NCBI GenBank assembly: GCA_045402695.1 | Contig: JAWPNA010000459.1 | Span: 1-7,219 of the forward strand | DNA from: JAWPNA01 sp045402695 | GTDB taxonomy: Bacteria > Acidobacteriota > Polarisedimenticolia > JACPZX01 > DASXTC01 | Direction: 5' to 3' | Length of the DNA stretch: 7,219 nucleotides | Shown here: piece by piece, positions 6,674 through 7,219 of the stretch | Position numbering within the stretch: the stretch's first letter is position 1 | Layout: every line of letters begins with the position of its first letter | Translations under genes and position numbers: made by a program | Notes under the pieces: model-generated | Databases searched by the model: none | What the model was told of the DNA's origin: nothing | What the model saw: the letters and a program-made list of their open reading frames with translations, nothing else

Positions 6674-7219
6674 TCACTTGAATGCTGCGATGTGCTCACG
6701 AAGGAAGTCATCGAACGAAGAAGGTTCTTTCCCCGTGATCTGCGCGATGGCCGGCGAGACGCGGGCGGCGTGGCCGGCCTTGTAATAGCGCGTCAGGTCG
6801 ATCACCATGTCCGCGTACCACGCGGGCGCACCCGACGCCACCATCCCGCTCTTGAAGTCGTCCTCGGTGACGTCCACGTGCGACACCTTCCTCCCCAGCG
6901 CCGTGGAGATCTTCTCGGCGATCCGGCCGTACGTCAGGGCTTCAGGGCCGCTCAGATCGTACGCCTGGCCTGCATGACCTTCCCGGGTCAACACCTCGCA
7001 GGCCGCCGCCGCGATGTCCCTGACATCCACGTGGCTGACGCGGGCCTCGCCCGCGGGCAGGCGAAACGTCCCCTGCGTCTTGATCGTGTGCCCGAAGAAA
7101 TTGGTGAGGTTCTGCATGAATCCATTGGGTCGCAGGAAGGTCCAGGCCATGCTCGACGCCTCGATCTCCTTCTCGACGGGCCGATGCAGCCTGGCGAACG
7201 AGAAGCTCTCGCTCTCGGC
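6674..7219 (-). CDS. NmrA/QorB-like NAD(P)-binding protein, 5' part outside the window
   Basis: The visible part is the last 181 residues; the frame stays open through the right edge, so the start and the N-terminal Rossmann glycine motif are missing. Members of this family are usually about 280-300 residues, so about 110 are outside. Recognisable family blocks are FARLHRPVEKEIEASS, then WTFLRPNGFMQN, then the VSHVDVRDIAAAA block, GQAYDLSGPEALTYGRIAEKI, and the terminal SFDDFLREHIAAFK. These match atypical short-chain dehydrogenases related to NmrA and to quinone oxidoreductase QorB, which bind NAD(P) either as redox sensors or as reductases. The in-frame ATG at 7148-7150 is not the real start because the conserved LHRPVEKEIE block lies upstream of it. 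The stop is TGA at 6676-6674. It converges on the exporter gene with a gap of about 166 bases. Family is confident; substrate cannot be told. Confidence 0.85.
   Translation of the reverse strand, partial: AESESFSFARLHRPVEKEIEASSMAWTFLRPNGFMQNLTNFFGHTIKTQGTFRLPAGEARVSHVDVRDIAAAACEVLTREGHAGQAYDLSGPEALTYGRIAEKISTALGRKVSHVDVTEDDFKSGMVASGAPAWYADMVIDLTRYYKAGHAARVSPAIAQITGKEPSSFDDFLREHIAAFK

Noticed and set aside
7148..7150. ATG at 7150 as the start of the NmrA-like gene
   Set aside because: The frame continues upstream with conserved family residues (LHRPVEKEIE), so the gene is cut by the window edge and does not start here.

Overview
The window is GC-rich DNA with dense coding. It carries two large genes transcribed away from each other from one very short shared start region, plus the 3' part of a third gene at the right edge. 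The strong GC bias at third codon positions, the long accidental antisense reading frames it produces, and the families present (membrane-fused spermidine-synthase-like protein with TPRs, RND-superfamily exporter, NmrA-like atypical SDR) fit a GC-rich soil or sediment bacterium of the Acidobacteriota, Myxococcota or Gemmatimonadota type. The sequence cannot fix the phylum. The outermost left bases are poly-C runs that look like an artefact at a contig end.

Layout. Bases 1-87 are non-coding and low in complexity. Bases 88-3636 (minus) encode a protein of about 1182 residues: two tandem copies of a membrane module, a soluble spermidine-synthase-like Rossmann domain, and a C-terminal TPR region. 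Bases 3637-3681 form the divergent start region. On the minus strand it holds a good sigma70-type promoter whose predicted +1 is exactly the A of the ATG at 3636, so the mRNA may be leaderless. On the plus strand it holds a Shine-Dalgarno sequence followed by a CTG. Bases 3682-6507 (plus) encode an RND-superfamily exporter-like permease of about 941 residues, fused through an extra hydrophobic segment to a thioredoxin-like domain without the CxxC cysteines. Bases 6508-6673 separate two convergent genes and contain what looks like the decayed C-terminal tail of a nucleotidyltransferase-like gene. Bases 6674-7219 (minus) are the C-terminal 181 residues of an NmrA/QorB-like NAD(P)-binding protein.

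How the parts may work together. The two large proteins are both polytopic membrane proteins with domains on one side of the membrane, and their start regions are interlocked within about 75 bases, so shared control or mutual promoter interference is plausible. One joins a membrane module to a methyltransferase-fold domain lacking canonical aminopropyltransferase residues; the other is an RND-type exporter of the kind that often moves lipids or hydrophobic compounds. A joint role in modifying and exporting an envelope compound is possible but is inference only. No RNA gene, insertion sequence, CRISPR array or replication origin was seen.
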